Assembly: GCA_032334235.1 (NCBI GenBank)
Contig: JAVSGI010000007.1
Location: 1 to 51,605, forward strand
DNA from: Paracoccaceae bacterium Fryx2
GTDB taxonomy: Bacteria > Pseudomonadota > Alphaproteobacteria > Rhodobacterales > Rhodobacteraceae
Reading direction: 5' to 3'
DNA length: 51,605 nucleotides
This document shows, one piece after another, positions 33,497-42,331 of the stretch (position 1 is the stretch's first letter; each line of letters opens with the position of its first letter). The notes beneath the pieces were generated by a model. The model was not told the origin of the DNA and ran no database searches. It was given only the letters and a program-made list of their open reading frames with translations. The position numbers were made by a program, and so were the translations under genes.

Positions 33497-35773
33497 ATGG
33501 CACTGGATTCAAACGACAAACGCATCTTCAAGGTGGTCGGCACCCGGCCTGCACGCCCCGATGGCATCGACAAGGTCACGGGCCGCGCGCTTTTCGGCGC
33601 CGATGTCACCGCACCGGGGATGCTGACGGGGTGCATCCTGCGCAGCCCGCACGCCCATGCAAGGGTGATCGCCATCGACACCTCGGACGCCGAGGCGCTG
33701 GCCGGGGTCAAGGCCGTGGTCACCGCCGCCGATTTCGCGGTGCAGGAAGACCTTTCGCTGCGCGACCTTCAGGAAAACTGCATGGCGCGCGACAAGGTGC
33801 TGTATGACGGCCATGCCGTCGCCGCCGTTGCCGCCACCTCGCCCGCAATCGCGAAGGCCGCGCTGAAGCTGATCCGCGTCACCTACGAACAACTGCCGCA
33901 TGTCACCGATGTCGATGCCGCGATGCGCCCCGATGCGCCGGTGGTGCAGGCGGGCCGCAGTCTGGAAAACGTGCCGCCGGGCATGTCGGAGAACGTCACC
34001 AGCACCTGCGAATTCGGCCATGGCGACCTTGCGGCGGGCTTCGCCGCCGCCGACCGCATTGTCGAGCGCAGCTTCACCACGGCGGCGACGCATCAGGGCT
34101 ACATCGAGCCGCACGCCTGCCTTGCCACCATGACCGCCGACGGAAGGGCAGACCTGTGGTGCTGCACCCAAGGGCAGTTCAACGTCCGCGCCATCTGCGC
34201 CGCCCTGCTGGGCATCGAGGCCAGCCAGTTGCGGGTCACCGCCTCGGAAATCGGCGGCGGCTTCGGCGGCAAGACCACGGTGTTCATCGAACCCGTGGCG
34301 CTGGCGCTGGCGCGCAAGGCCGGGCGGCCGGTCAAGATCGTGATGACGCGCGACGAGGTGTTCCGCGCCACCGGCCCGACCGTCTCCTCCTCGATCGACG
34401 TGAAGATCGGCATGACCGCCGCAGGCCGCATCACCGCCGCCGAGGCGCGGCTGCGCTATTCCGGCGGGGCCTTCCCCTGCGGCACGGTCGACATGGGCGC
34501 GCAGGCGGCCTTTGCCGCCTATGATCTGGCGGCGGTGCGAACGCAGGGCTGGAACGCCCTGACCAACCGCCCGAAAGAGGCCGCCTACCGCGCCCCCGGC
34601 GCGCCGCAGGCGATCTATGCGGTGGAAAGCGTGGTGGATGAACTCTGCCAGCAACTTGCGCTCGACCCGCTGGAGGTGCGCCTGCTGAACGCCGCGCGCA
34701 AGGGCACCCGGTCGTCCTATGGCCCGACCTTCGAAGACATCGGCCTTGTGGCAACGCTGGAGGCGGCCAAGGCCCATCCGCACTATGCCGCGCCGCTGGA
34801 ACCGGGGCAGGGGCGCGGGCTGTCGGCAGGGTTCTGGTTCAACTTCGGCGGCAACACCTGCGTGTCACTGAACATCAACACCGATGGCACCGTGGGCGTC
34901 ACCGAGGGCAACCCCGACATCGGCGGCAGCAGGGCCGCGATCAGCCAGATGGCGGCCGAGGAACTGGGCATCCCCTACGACAAGATCCGCACCATCATCG
35001 CCGACACCGCCTCGCTGGGCCACAATGACGTGACCGACGGCAGCCGCGTGACCTTTGCCGTGGGTCTTGCCACCATCATGGCGGCGCGCGATGCGATCGA
35101 CAAGATGTGCGGCCGGGTGGCGAAGCTCTGGGGCATCGACGCCGATGCGGTGGTCTGGGAAGACGGCTGCGCCAAGCCCTCCGGCCCCAATGCCGGGCAG
35201 TTCCCGCCGATGACGCTGGCCGAGATTGCCGCCGTCTCGTTCAACACCGGCGGGCCGATTGCCGGGCATCACGAGTTCAACGCCGATGGCGCGGGCGTCA
35301 GCTTCGGGGTGCATCTGGTCGATGTCGCGGTGGACCGCGAAACCGGCGCAACCAAGGTGCTGCGCTACACGGTGTTTCAGGATGCGGGCAAGGCGGTGCA
35401 TCCGTCCTATGTCGAAGGGCAGATGCAGGGCGGGGCGGTGCAAGGCATCGGCTGGGCTTTGAACGAGGAATACATCCACGGCGCCGATGGCCGGTTGCAG
35501 AATGCGGGCTTCCTTGACTACCGCGTGCCGGTCGCCTCGGACCTGCCGTTCATCGAGACGGTAATCCTCGAAATCCCCAACCCCGGCCACCCCTACGGCG
35601 TGCGCGGCGTGGGCGAGACGCCGATCGTGCCGCCGCTGGCCGCGATTTCCAACGCCGTGTCGCGCGCCACCGGGGTGCGGATGAACCGCCTGCCGATGTC
35701 GCCGCCGCGCGTGCTGGCGGCGATCAAGGCGGGCGAGACGGGCAAGGCGGGCAAGGCGGGCAAGGCGGGCTGA
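33497..35773 (+). CDS. Molybdenum hydroxylase, molybdopterin-binding large subunit
   Basis: The 758-residue catalytic subunit has the Mo-cofactor motif GGGFGGK near residue 255 and the active-site loop AAYRAPGAPQA. It also has the C-terminal GVRGVGETPIVPPLAAISNAV, where the Glu is the catalytic base. The loop is neither AYRCSFR (form I CO dehydrogenase) nor AYRGAGR (form II), so CO is not the expected substrate; a carbonyl-free N-heterocycle or aldehyde is likelier. The C-terminus ends in a GKAGKAGKAGKAG tail encoded by a 9-bp tandem repeat, not part of the fold. No CoxD/CoxE-type maturation genes are present here. Confidence 0.92.
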   Translation: MALDSNDKRIFKVVGTRPARPDGIDKVTGRALFGADVTAPGMLTGCILRSPHAHARVIAIDTSDAEALAGVKAVVTAADFAVQEDLSLRDLQENCMARDKVLYDGHAVAAVAATSPAIAKAALKLIRVTYEQLPHVTDVDAAMRPDAPVVQAGRSLENVPPGMSENVTSTCEFGHGDLAAGFAAADRIVERSFTTAATHQGYIEPHACLATMTADGRADLWCCTQGQFNVRAICAALLGIEASQLRVTASEIGGGFGGKTTVFIEPVALALARKAGRPVKIVMTRDEVFRATGPTVSSSIDVKIGMTAAGRITAAEARLRYSGGAFPCGTVDMGAQAAFAAYDLAAVRTQGWNALTNRPKEAAYRAPGAPQAIYAVESVVDELCQQLALDPLEVRLLNAARKGTRSSYGPTFEDIGLVATLEAAKAHPHYAAPLEPGQGRGLSAGFWFNFGGNTCVSLNINTDGTVGVTEGNPDIGGSRAAISQMAAEELGIPYDKIRTIIADTASLGHNDVTDGSRVTFAVGLATIMAARDAIDKMCGRVAKLWGIDADAVVWEDGCAKPSGPNAGQFPPMTLAEIAAVSFNTGGPIAGHHEFNADGAGVSFGVHLVDVAVDRETGATKVLRYTVFQDAGKAVHPSYVEGQMQGGAVQGIGWALNEEYIHGADGRLQNAGFLDYRVPVASDLPFIETVILEIPNPGHPYGVRGVGETPIVPPLAAISNAVSRATGVRMNRLPMSPPRVLAAIKAGETGKAGKAGKAG
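35732..35767 (+). repeat. 9-bp tandem repeat in the large-subunit gene
   Basis: GGCAAGGCG occurs three times in tandem (35741-35767), after a degenerate copy GGCGAGACG (35732-35740). It encodes the terminal Gly-Lys-Ala repeats. Because the unit is a multiple of three, copy number could change by slippage without breaking the frame. Confidence 0.8.
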
Positions 35774-35774
35774 G

Positions 35775-36020
35775 ATGGTGACAGTCACGCTCTGGGGCAC
35801 GCTGCGCGAGCGTGTCGGCGGTGCGGCGCAGGTCGAGGTCGAGGCCGCCACCTTCCGCGAACTGCTGGACCGGCTGGCCGCCGACTATCCCGGCCTGGCA
35901 CCGCAGATCGAACGCGGCGTGTCGCTGGCGCTCGATGGGCGGATCTACCGCGAGGCCTGGTTCACCCCGATCGGACCCGAAAGCGAGGTCGTGCTGATGC
36001 CCTACATGGCGGGCGGCTAG
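35775..36020 (+). CDS. MoaD/ThiS-like sulfur carrier protein
   Basis: The 81-residue protein has the beta-grasp ubiquitin-like pattern of MoaD: VTVTLWGTLRERVGG at the start, TFRELLDRLAADYPGL in the helix and the essential C-terminal double glycine (YMAGG). As an operon-embedded MoaD paralogue, it may supply sulfur for this enzyme's molybdenum cofactor, or for the terminal sulfur ligand. It begins 1 bp after the large-subunit stop. The stop codon overlaps that of the convergent DoxX-like gene (CTAG). Confidence 0.85.
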   Translation: MVTVTLWGTLRERVGGAAQVEVEAATFRELLDRLAADYPGLAPQIERGVSLALDGRIYREAWFTPIGPESEVVLMPYMAGG

Positions 36021-36352
36021 GTCCGGGGCTGCGAGGCCAGCACCATCAGCCCGCCCGCAATCGCCCAGTTCTTGACGAAGATCGACATCTGCCACGGGTC
36101 GGCCGGGATCAGGTGGAACCAGCTGGTCAGCACGCAATACCCCGCTGCCAGCAGCGCCCAGACCCGGATGCCCGGCCCGGTGACCAGCGCCACCGCCACC
36201 ACCGCATCGAAAACCGCCGCAGGCCAGATCAGCACCCCCGGCAGTCCAGACGCCGCCAGCAGGCCCTGCACCGGCGCAGGGTCCAGCCCCTTCTGCACCG
36301 CCCCCAGCGCGAACAGCAGGGCCAGCAGCACCCGCCCGGTCAGGTTGATCAT
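36017..36352 (-). CDS. DoxX-like membrane protein
   Basis: The 111-residue protein has four predicted membrane helices (RVLLALLFALGAVQKGL, then LIWPAAVFDAVVAVALV, RVWALLAAGYCVLTSWF and WAIAGGLMVLA). The pattern, including the first-helix motif and the middle HLIP segment, fits the DoxX/DoxD-like family, whose roles are poorly defined. The start is uncertain: ATG 36352 gives the most family-like N-terminus, while an in-frame ATG at 36391 adds 13 charged residues. It lies between the Mo-hydroxylase operon and putR and converges on the former. Confidence 0.72.
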   Translation of the reverse strand: MINLTGRVLLALLFALGAVQKGLDPAPVQGLLAASGLPGVLIWPAAVFDAVVAVALVTGPGIRVWALLAAGYCVLTSWFHLIPADPWQMSIFVKNWAIAGGLMVLASQPRT

Positions 36353-36411
36353 CCGGTCCACCCGCGTTCCCCCATTGCCCAACCTACGCATTCCGGGCGC
36401 GCAAGTTGCAA

Positions 36412-36876
36412 TTACACCGGCCCGTCCTTCACCGCCTCCATCGCGACATAGGTCGAGGTCGAGGCGACATGCGGCAGCGCCGACAGCTTTTCACCCAATA
36501 TCCGCCGGTAATCCTGAATGTCGCTGCTGCGCACCTTCAGCAGATAGTCGAACCGGCTGGCGATCATGTGGCATTGCTCCACCTCGGGCAGCGCCAGCAC
36601 CGCTTTGTTGAACGCCTGCAACGCGGCCTCGCGGGTGTCCGACAGGCGCACCTCGACGAAGGCGACATGCGATTGCCCCATCTTGATCGGGTCGAGCACG
36701 GCGCGGTAGCCGGTGATCACCCCCGCCGCCTCCAGCCGCTTGATCCGCGCCTGCACGGGCGATTTCGAAAGGCCGACACGGCGCGCCAGTTCCGTTGCGC
36801 TGATGCGGCCATCGGCCGCAAGCCCGCGCAGGATTGCGTGATCGAAGCGGTCCAGCGCCACAAGGTCATTCGTCAC
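36412..36876 (-). CDS. putR: Lrp/AsnC-family regulator, probable PutR
   Basis: The 154-residue regulator has an N-terminal winged helix (DRFDHAILRGLAADGRISATELA, then VGLSKSPVQARIKRLEAAGVI) and a C-terminal RAM ligand-binding domain (VEVRLSDTREAALQAF and VEQCHMIASRFDYLLKV). It is divergent from putA with a 103-bp gap, the arrangement of PutR in Agrobacterium and Rhodobacter, where it activates putA in response to proline. The start at GTG 36876 is supported by GGGGG about eight bases upstream; an ATG at 36912 is the alternative. Confidence 0.88.
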   Translation of the reverse strand: MTNDLVALDRFDHAILRGLAADGRISATELARRVGLSKSPVQARIKRLEAAGVITGYRAVLDPIKMGQSHVAFVEVRLSDTREAALQAFNKAVLALPEVEQCHMIASRFDYLLKVRSSDIQDYRRILGEKLSALPHVASTSTYVAMEAVKDGPV

Positions 36877-36932
36877 GCCAAACCCCCTGAAATCAGCCGA
36901 TCCGCCTGCCATGGCCGCAAGATCGGGACAAT

Positions 36933-36956
36933 CGGCTTTCATTTTGCCGCTATCAT
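36933..36956 (+). promoter_or_regulatory. Candidate PutR operator and putA -10
   Basis: CGGC and GCCG arms enclose an AT-rich centre (36933-36949), the style of an Lrp-family site. TATCAT at 36951-36956 resembles a -10 element for putA, 24 bp before its start. The divergent position between putR and putA supports a control region; the exact site is a guess. Confidence 0.35.
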
Positions 36957-36979
36957 CGCCGAAATCAAGGAGCATCCCC

Positions 36980-39900
36980 ATGTCGCATTCGCCCTGGACC
37001 GTGATCGAGACGCAAAGCCTGGCCGACGAGGCCACGCTGGTCGCGGCGCTGGTCGAGCAGACGGGGCTCGACGATGCCGCCCGCGCGCGCATCAGCGCCG
37101 CCGGGGCCGACCTTGTGCGCCGCATTCGCACCTCGGCCCGGCCGGGGCTGATGGAGGTGTTTATGGCCGAATACGGCCTTTCGACCGACGAAGGCATCGC
37201 GCTGATGTGTCTGGCCGAGGCGCTGCTTCGGGTGCCCGACGCCGACACCATGGATGCGCTGATCGAGGACAAGATCGCCCCGTCCGACTGGGGCCGCCAC
37301 CTTGGCAAGTCGGCCTCAAGCCTCGTCAACGCCTCGACCTGGGCGCTGCTGCTGACCGGGCGGGTGCTGGAGGAGCGCGAGCCGGGCATCGCGGGCCACC
37401 TGCGTGCCGCCGTGAAACGGCTGGGCGAACCGGTGATCCGCAGCGCCGTGTCGCGCGCCATGAAGGAAATGGGCAAGCAGTTCGTGCTGGGCGAAACCAT
37501 CACCGCCGCCATGCAGCGCGCCACCGAGCTTGAGGCCAAGGGCTACACCTACAGCTACGACATGCTGGGCGAGGCGGCGCGCACCGAAGCCGACGCGCTG
37601 CGCTACCATCTGGCCTATTCGCGCGCCATCACCGCGATTGCCGCCGCCTGCACCGGCAGCGACATCCGCGCCAACCCCGGCATCTCGGTCAAGCTGTCGG
37701 CGCTGCATCCGCGCTACGAGGTCGCCAAGCGCGACAGGGTGCTGGCCGAACTGGTGCCGCGGGTGCGCGCGCTGGCGGGGCTGGCGAAAGCCGCGGGCCT
37801 CGGGTTCAACATCGACGCCGAGGAGGCCGACCGGCTGGCCCTGTCGCTGGAGGTGATCGAGGCCATGCTGCAAGACCCGGCACTGGCCGGGTGGGACGGG
37901 TTCGGCGTGGTGGTGCAGGCCTACGGGCGCCGGGCCGGGGCGGTGATCGACTGGCTGCACGCGCTGGCGACACGGCTTGACCGCAAGATCATGGTGCGGC
38001 TGGTGAAGGGCGCCTACTGGGATTCCGAGATCAAGCGGGCGCAGGTGCTGGGGTTGAAAAGCTTCCCCGTATTCACCCGCAAGCAGGCGACCGATGTCAG
38101 CTACATCGCCAATGCCCGCAAGCTTCTGGGCATGACAGACCGGATCTACCCGCAGTTCGCCACGCACAACGCGCATACCGTTGCGGCGATCCTCGACATG
38201 GCCGATGACCCCACGGCCTTCGAGTTCCAGCGCCTGCACGGCATGGGCGAGCGGCTGCATGACATCGTGCTGACCGACCAGGGCACGCGTTGCCGGATCT
38301 ATGCGCCGGTGGGCGCGCACCGCGACCTGCTGGCCTACCTCGTGCGGCGGCTGCTGGAAAACGGCGCAAACTCCAGCTTCGTCAACCAGATCGTCGACCT
38401 GGAGGTGCCGCCCGAAACCGTTGCCGCCTGCCCGCCGACCGCGATCGTGCGGCTGGACCCCACGGCGAATCCCGCGATCCGCACCGGCCCGGCGCTGTTC
38501 GGCCGCCGCCGCAACGCGCGCGGGTTCGACCTGACCGCCGCCGCCGATCTGGCCGAGATCGAGGCCGCCCGCGCGCCGCATCTGGCAACGATCTTCGCGG
38601 CCGGGCAGGGGCCCGGGGCGCAGGAGGTTCGCAACCCCGCCGACGGTTCCCTGACCGGCCACGTTTGCCCCGCCTCGCCGGAGGACGTTGAGGCCGCACT
38701 GGCCGCCGCCCTTCCGTGGCAGGCGACGCCGGCCGAACGCGCCACCACCCTGCGCCTCGCCGCCGACCTCTACGAGGCCGACTTCGGCCGCATCTTCGCC
38801 CTGCTGGCCCGCGAGGCCGGAAAAACCCTGTCCGACGCGGTGGGCGAGTTGCGCGAGGCGGTGGATTTCCTGCGGTATTACGCGGCAGAGGGCGAGACCC
38901 TGACCGCCCCGCCGCGCGGCACCTTTGCCTGCATCAGCCCGTGGAACTTCCCGCTGGCGATCTTCACCGGCCAGATCGCCGCCGCTCTGGCTGCGGGCAA
39001 CGCCGTGCTGGCCAAACCCGCCGAACAGACCCCGCTGATCGCAGCACTTGCGGTGGACCTTCTGCACCGCGCCGGCGTGCCCGCAAGCGCGCTGCACCTG
39101 CTGCCCGGCGACGGCGCCACGGTCGGCGCGGCGCTGACCCGCGATGCCCGCGTCCATGGCGTCTGCTTCACCGGCTCGACCGAAACCGCCCGGCTGATCC
39201 GCGCCGCCATGGCCGACCACCTTGACCCCGCCGCCCCGCTGATCGCCGAAACCGGCGGGCTGAACGCGATGCTGGTCGACAGCACTGCCCTGCTGGAACA
39301 GGCGGTGCGCGACATTCTCGCGTCGGCCTTCCAGTCGGCGGGGCAACGCTGCTCGGCCCTGCGCTGCCTCTACGTGCAGGAAGACATCGCCGCGCCGCTG
39401 CAGGAGATGCTGTTCGGCGCGATGGATGAACTGGCGCTGGGCGACCCGTGGCAGCTTGCCACCGATGTCGGCCCGGTGATCGACGCCGATGCGCAGGCCG
39501 AAATCGCCGCCTATATCGCGGCCGCCCGCGCCGAGGGCCGGGTGCTGAAGGAACTGCCCGCCCCGGCGCCGGGCCATTTCATCCCCCCGACCGTGATCCG
39601 CGTCAGCGGCATCGCGCAGATGCCGCGCGAGATATTCGGCCCGGTGCTGCACATCGCCACCTTCCGCAGCACCGACATCGACGCGGTGATCGGTGCCGTC
39701 AACGCCACCGGCTACGGGCTGACCTTCGGGCTGCACACGCGGATCGACGACCGGGTGCAGCGCATCGTCGAGGCGATCCGGGTCGGCAACACCTACGTCA
39801 ACCGCAACCAGATCGGCGCCGTGGTCGGCAGCCAGCCCTTCGGCGGCGAGGGGCTGTCGGGCACCGGCCCCAAGGCGGGCGGCCCGGCTTACCTCGCCCG

Positions 39901-40381
39901 GTTCTGCGCCGCCCCGGCGCCGCAAAGCACCGCCTCCACTGGCCGCTCAACCGCCGCCGAGGTCCAGGCCGCCCTGACCGCTGCCCGCCCCGGTCCCGCC
40001 GCCCTTGCCAGCCACCTGCTGCCCGGCCCGACGGGCGAATCCAACCGCCTGTCGCATTACCCCCGCGACCCGCTGCTCTGCCTCGGCCCCGACAGTGCGG
40101 CGCAGGCGCAGGCGGTGCGCGCCCTGGGCGGCCGCGCGGTGGAGGCCCCCGGTCTGGACCCGCAGGCCCTGACCACGCTCACCGGCTTTTCCGGCGCGCT
40201 GCACTGGGGCCCCGATGCCCGACCGTTTGCGCAGGCGCTGGCGGCGCGGCCCGGCCCTATCCTGCCGCTGATCGGCGGGCTGCCCGATGCGGCGCATGTC
40301 GCGCTGGAACGCCACGTCTGCATCGACACCACCGCCTCGGGCGGCAATGCCCAACTGCTGGCCGAGGTGGCCGCCCCTTGA
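36980..40381 (+). CDS. putA: Bifunctional proline dehydrogenase / P5C dehydrogenase
   Basis: The 1133-residue enzyme oxidises proline to P5C (FAD domain) and then P5C to glutamate (NAD domain), channelling the intermediate. It begins directly with the helical arm and lacks the DNA-binding RHH domain of gammaproteobacterial PutA, so regulation is left to PutR. The proline dehydrogenase barrel shows VVQAYGRRAG and RLVKGAYWDSEIKRAQ. The ALDH part shows SPWNFPLAIFTGQIAAAL, FTGSTETARLI and the catalytic cysteine in SAGQRCSALR. A C-terminal ALDH-like domain of about 150 residues caps the protein. AAGGAG precedes ATG 36980. Confidence 0.97.
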   Translation: MSHSPWTVIETQSLADEATLVAALVEQTGLDDAARARISAAGADLVRRIRTSARPGLMEVFMAEYGLSTDEGIALMCLAEALLRVPDADTMDALIEDKIAPSDWGRHLGKSASSLVNASTWALLLTGRVLEEREPGIAGHLRAAVKRLGEPVIRSAVSRAMKEMGKQFVLGETITAAMQRATELEAKGYTYSYDMLGEAARTEADALRYHLAYSRAITAIAAACTGSDIRANPGISVKLSALHPRYEVAKRDRVLAELVPRVRALAGLAKAAGLGFNIDAEEADRLALSLEVIEAMLQDPALAGWDGFGVVVQAYGRRAGAVIDWLHALATRLDRKIMVRLVKGAYWDSEIKRAQVLGLKSFPVFTRKQATDVSYIANARKLLGMTDRIYPQFATHNAHTVAAILDMADDPTAFEFQRLHGMGERLHDIVLTDQGTRCRIYAPVGAHRDLLAYLVRRLLENGANSSFVNQIVDLEVPPETVAACPPTAIVRLDPTANPAIRTGPALFGRRRNARGFDLTAAADLAEIEAARAPHLATIFAAGQGPGAQEVRNPADGSLTGHVCPASPEDVEAALAAALPWQATPAERATTLRLAADLYEADFGRIFALLAREAGKTLSDAVGELREAVDFLRYYAAEGETLTAPPRGTFACISPWNFPLAIFTGQIAAALAAGNAVLAKPAEQTPLIAALAVDLLHRAGVPASALHLLPGDGATVGAALTRDARVHGVCFTGSTETARLIRAAMADHLDPAAPLIAETGGLNAMLVDSTALLEQAVRDILASAFQSAGQRCSALRCLYVQEDIAAPLQEMLFGAMDELALGDPWQLATDVGPVIDADAQAEIAAYIAAARAEGRVLKELPAPAPGHFIPPTVIRVSGIAQMPREIFGPVLHIATFRSTDIDAVIGAVNATGYGLTFGLHTRIDDRVQRIVEAIRVGNTYVNRNQIGAVVGSQPFGGEGLSGTGPKAGGPAYLARFCAAPAPQSTASTGRSTAAEVQAALTAARPGPAALASHLLPGPTGESNRLSHYPRDPLLCLGPDSAAQAQAVRALGGRAVEAPGLDPQALTTLTGFSGALHWGPDARPFAQALAARPGPILPLIGGLPDAAHVALERHVCIDTTASGGNAQLLAEVAAP

Positions 40382-40411
40382 CGCGCCCCCGCGGATCGGA
40401 AACGCTGCGCC

Positions 40412-41158
40412 ATGTTTCCGATCCGCGACCACAACCCCTCGGGGCGCACGCCCTATGTGACCTTCGCCCTGATCGCAGCGAATGTCGGCTGGTTCCTGCT
40501 CTACTGGCTGGGGGCGGCAAGCGAGAACCAGATCTGGGCGCTGTTCGAAACCCGGGGCCTGATCCCGGCCCGCATCATGGCGGGCGAGGGCTGGGCCACA
40601 TTCTTCACCGCCATTTTCCTGCACGGCGGCTGGATGCACCTGATTGGCAACATGCTGTTCCTGTGGATCTTCGGAGACAACCTCGAAGACATCATGGGGC
40701 ACCTGCGCTTCGCGCTGTTCTACCTCGCCTCGGGCATCGCCGCCGCGCTGCTGCAGATCGCGGCGGAGCCTTCGTCGCTGGTGCCGATGGTCGGGGCGTC
40801 GGGGGCGATTGCCGGGGTGATGGGCGGCTACCTGCTGCTGTTCCCGAAGGCGCGCGTCGACATCCTGCTGATCTTCATCATCTTCTTCCGGGTCTTCCCG
40901 GTGCCCGCCTGGGCGATGCTGGGCCTGTGGTTCGGCCTGCAACTGCTCAACGGCCTCAGCACCCCGTCAGATGGGGGCGGCGTTGCCTACTGGGCGCACG
41001 CCGGGGGCTTTGCCGCCGGTCTGATGCTGACGATCCCCTTCTGGCTGTCGCGCGGCGGCCCGGCCTTCTGGCGCCGCACCCACGGCGCCCCGCCGCATCC
41101 CGACGCGCAATACCCGCTGGCCAAGAGCGGCGTCCCCCGCGTCCCGCGCCGGAAATAG
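40412..41158 (+). CDS. Rhomboid family intramembrane serine protease
   Basis: The 248-residue, six-helix membrane protein shows the rhomboid signatures. HGGWMHLIGNMLFLWIFGDN contains the His/Asn oxyanion residues, GASGAIAG the catalytic serine, and AHAGGFAAG the catalytic histidine. It cleaves single-pass membrane proteins inside the bilayer; substrates are unknown. The C-terminal tail is cytoplasmic and proline/arginine-rich. The gene starts 31 bp after putA and may be read through from it. Confidence 0.93.
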   Translation: MFPIRDHNPSGRTPYVTFALIAANVGWFLLYWLGAASENQIWALFETRGLIPARIMAGEGWATFFTAIFLHGGWMHLIGNMLFLWIFGDNLEDIMGHLRFALFYLASGIAAALLQIAAEPSSLVPMVGASGAIAGVMGGYLLLFPKARVDILLIFIIFFRVFPVPAWAMLGLWFGLQLLNGLSTPSDGGGVAYWAHAGGFAAGLMLTIPFWLSRGGPAFWRRTHGAPPHPDAQYPLAKSGVPRVPRRK

Positions 41159-41170
41159 CCCGTCTCGCTT

Positions 41171-41203
41171 CTTCTTTTTCCAGATATCCCCGCCGGAGGC
41201 CCC
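41171..41203 (-). repeat. Dispersed intergenic repeat (CCTCCGGCGGGGATAT), copy 1
   Basis: It reads on the minus strand as CCTCCGGCGGGGATATCTGG followed by AAAAAGAAG. It is the first of two similar elements about 82 bp apart downstream of suhB; a third is at 47065. I remember such elements as frequent in Rhodobacteraceae intergenic DNA; their role is unknown. Confidence 0.7.
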
Positions 41204-41252
41204 GACACCACGGCCAGCACCGCCCCCGAAAGGCGCACTCCGCCGCAAGTCC

Positions 41253-41291
41253 CTTCTTCTGTTCTCAAATATCCCCGCCGGAGGCTCCACC
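41253..41291 (-). repeat. Dispersed intergenic repeat, copy 2
   Basis: It reads on the minus strand as GAGCCTCCGGCGGGGATATT then TGAGAACAGAAGAAG. Copies 1 and 2 belong to a larger imperfect direct repeat of about 82 bp that also includes a CCCGAAAGG/GCCGAAAGG segment (41226 and 41311), so a unit was duplicated in tandem. Confidence 0.75.
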
Positions 41292-41319
41292 TTCCCGGCA
41301 GACACCGCCGCCGAAAGGC

Positions 41320-42108
41320 CTACTCCCCGCGGATCACCTTGCGGAAGCCCTCGAACAGCGGCCCGTTGGCGCAGATCACGGCACCCTTTTCCAACGGGTC
41401 GTCGCCCTCGCGGATCGCCGAGACGAAGCCGCCGGCCTCGCGCACCAGCAGCATTCCCGCCGCGATGTCCCAGGCCTGGATGCCGCGCTCCCAGTAGCCG
41501 TCGTAGCGCCCGGCCGAAACATAGGCCAGATCGAGCGCCGCCGCCCCCCAGCGCCGCACCCCGGCGCAGACCGGCATCAGGCGGGCCAGATCCTGCAGCG
41601 TCGCGGGCAGCGTGCCCTTGCCGCCGAAAGGCACGCCGGTCGCGAAGATCGCCTCGTGCATCTGGCGCCGCCCCGAAACCCGCATCCGGCTTTCGTTCAT
41701 CCAGGCGCCGGCACCCTTTTCGGCCCAGTACATCTCGTCCTTGGCGGCATCGAACACCACGGCAGAGACGATCTCGCCCTTGTGTTCCAGCGCGATCGAA
41801 ACCGCCCAGTGCGGCAGGCCGTGCAGGAAGTTGGTGGTCCCGTCCAGCGGGTCGACGATCCAGCGCCGGGTCGGGTCGACGCCCGCCGTCTCGCCGGTTT
41901 CCTCGCCCAGCCAGCCGTAGGTCGGCCGCGCGCCCAGCAGGTCTTCCTTGATCAACCGTTCCGCCTCGCGGTCGGCCTTGGTCACGAAATCGCCGGGCCC
42001 CTTGGTCGAGACCTGAAGGTTCTCCACCTCGCGGAAGTCCTTGACCAGCGCACGCCCCGCCTTGCGGGCCGCCTTGATCATCAGGTTGAGGTTCGCACTG
42101 CCTTGCAT
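41320..42108 (-). CDS. suhB: Inositol monophosphatase family protein (SuhB-like)
   Basis: The 262-residue Mg-dependent phosphatase has the metal-binding motifs GEETGE, DPLDGTTNFLHGLP and the C-terminal WDIAAGMLLVREAGG. In bacteria this enzyme hydrolyses inositol-1-phosphate, and as SuhB it also takes part in rRNA antitermination. The length is normal. AGGAGACCC precedes ATG 42108. It ends 29 bp beyond the tandem dispersed repeats, which would form the 3-prime end of its transcript. Confidence 0.92.
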   Translation of the reverse strand: MQGSANLNLMIKAARKAGRALVKDFREVENLQVSTKGPGDFVTKADREAERLIKEDLLGARPTYGWLGEETGETAGVDPTRRWIVDPLDGTTNFLHGLPHWAVSIALEHKGEIVSAVVFDAAKDEMYWAEKGAGAWMNESRMRVSGRRQMHEAIFATGVPFGGKGTLPATLQDLARLMPVCAGVRRWGAAALDLAYVSAGRYDGYWERGIQAWDIAAGMLLVREAGGFVSAIREGDDPLEKGAVICANGPLFEGFRKVIRGE

Positions 42109-42331
42109 GAAGGGTCTCCTGACGTTCGGTTCCGGCGGGTCCAGCGCAGGCCTATACGCGCAAGGCCGCAGGATGTGAAGGGGGGCGGATCGGCGGCGCG
42201 GCCCGGCGGATCGCCGCCGTCTGCCGCCTTTCCGCAACGTCAACGGGAACAACGCCGGTCCTGTGGCGTTGTGTACGGGTGAGTGGGCAGGGCGATCCAT
42301 ACGCCGGACTGCCCCCGCCAAGGGGAATCAT

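Noticed and set aside
33497-35773. Carbon monoxide dehydrogenase (CoxL)
   Set aside because: The active-site loop is AYRAPGAP, not AYRCSFR or AYRGAGR, and there are no CO-specific accessory genes.
37316-39925. 869-residue open frame antisense to putA
   Set aside because: It lies entirely opposite a complete putA and has the His/Arg/Gly-rich composition of an antisense frame in GC-rich DNA. No motif is visible.
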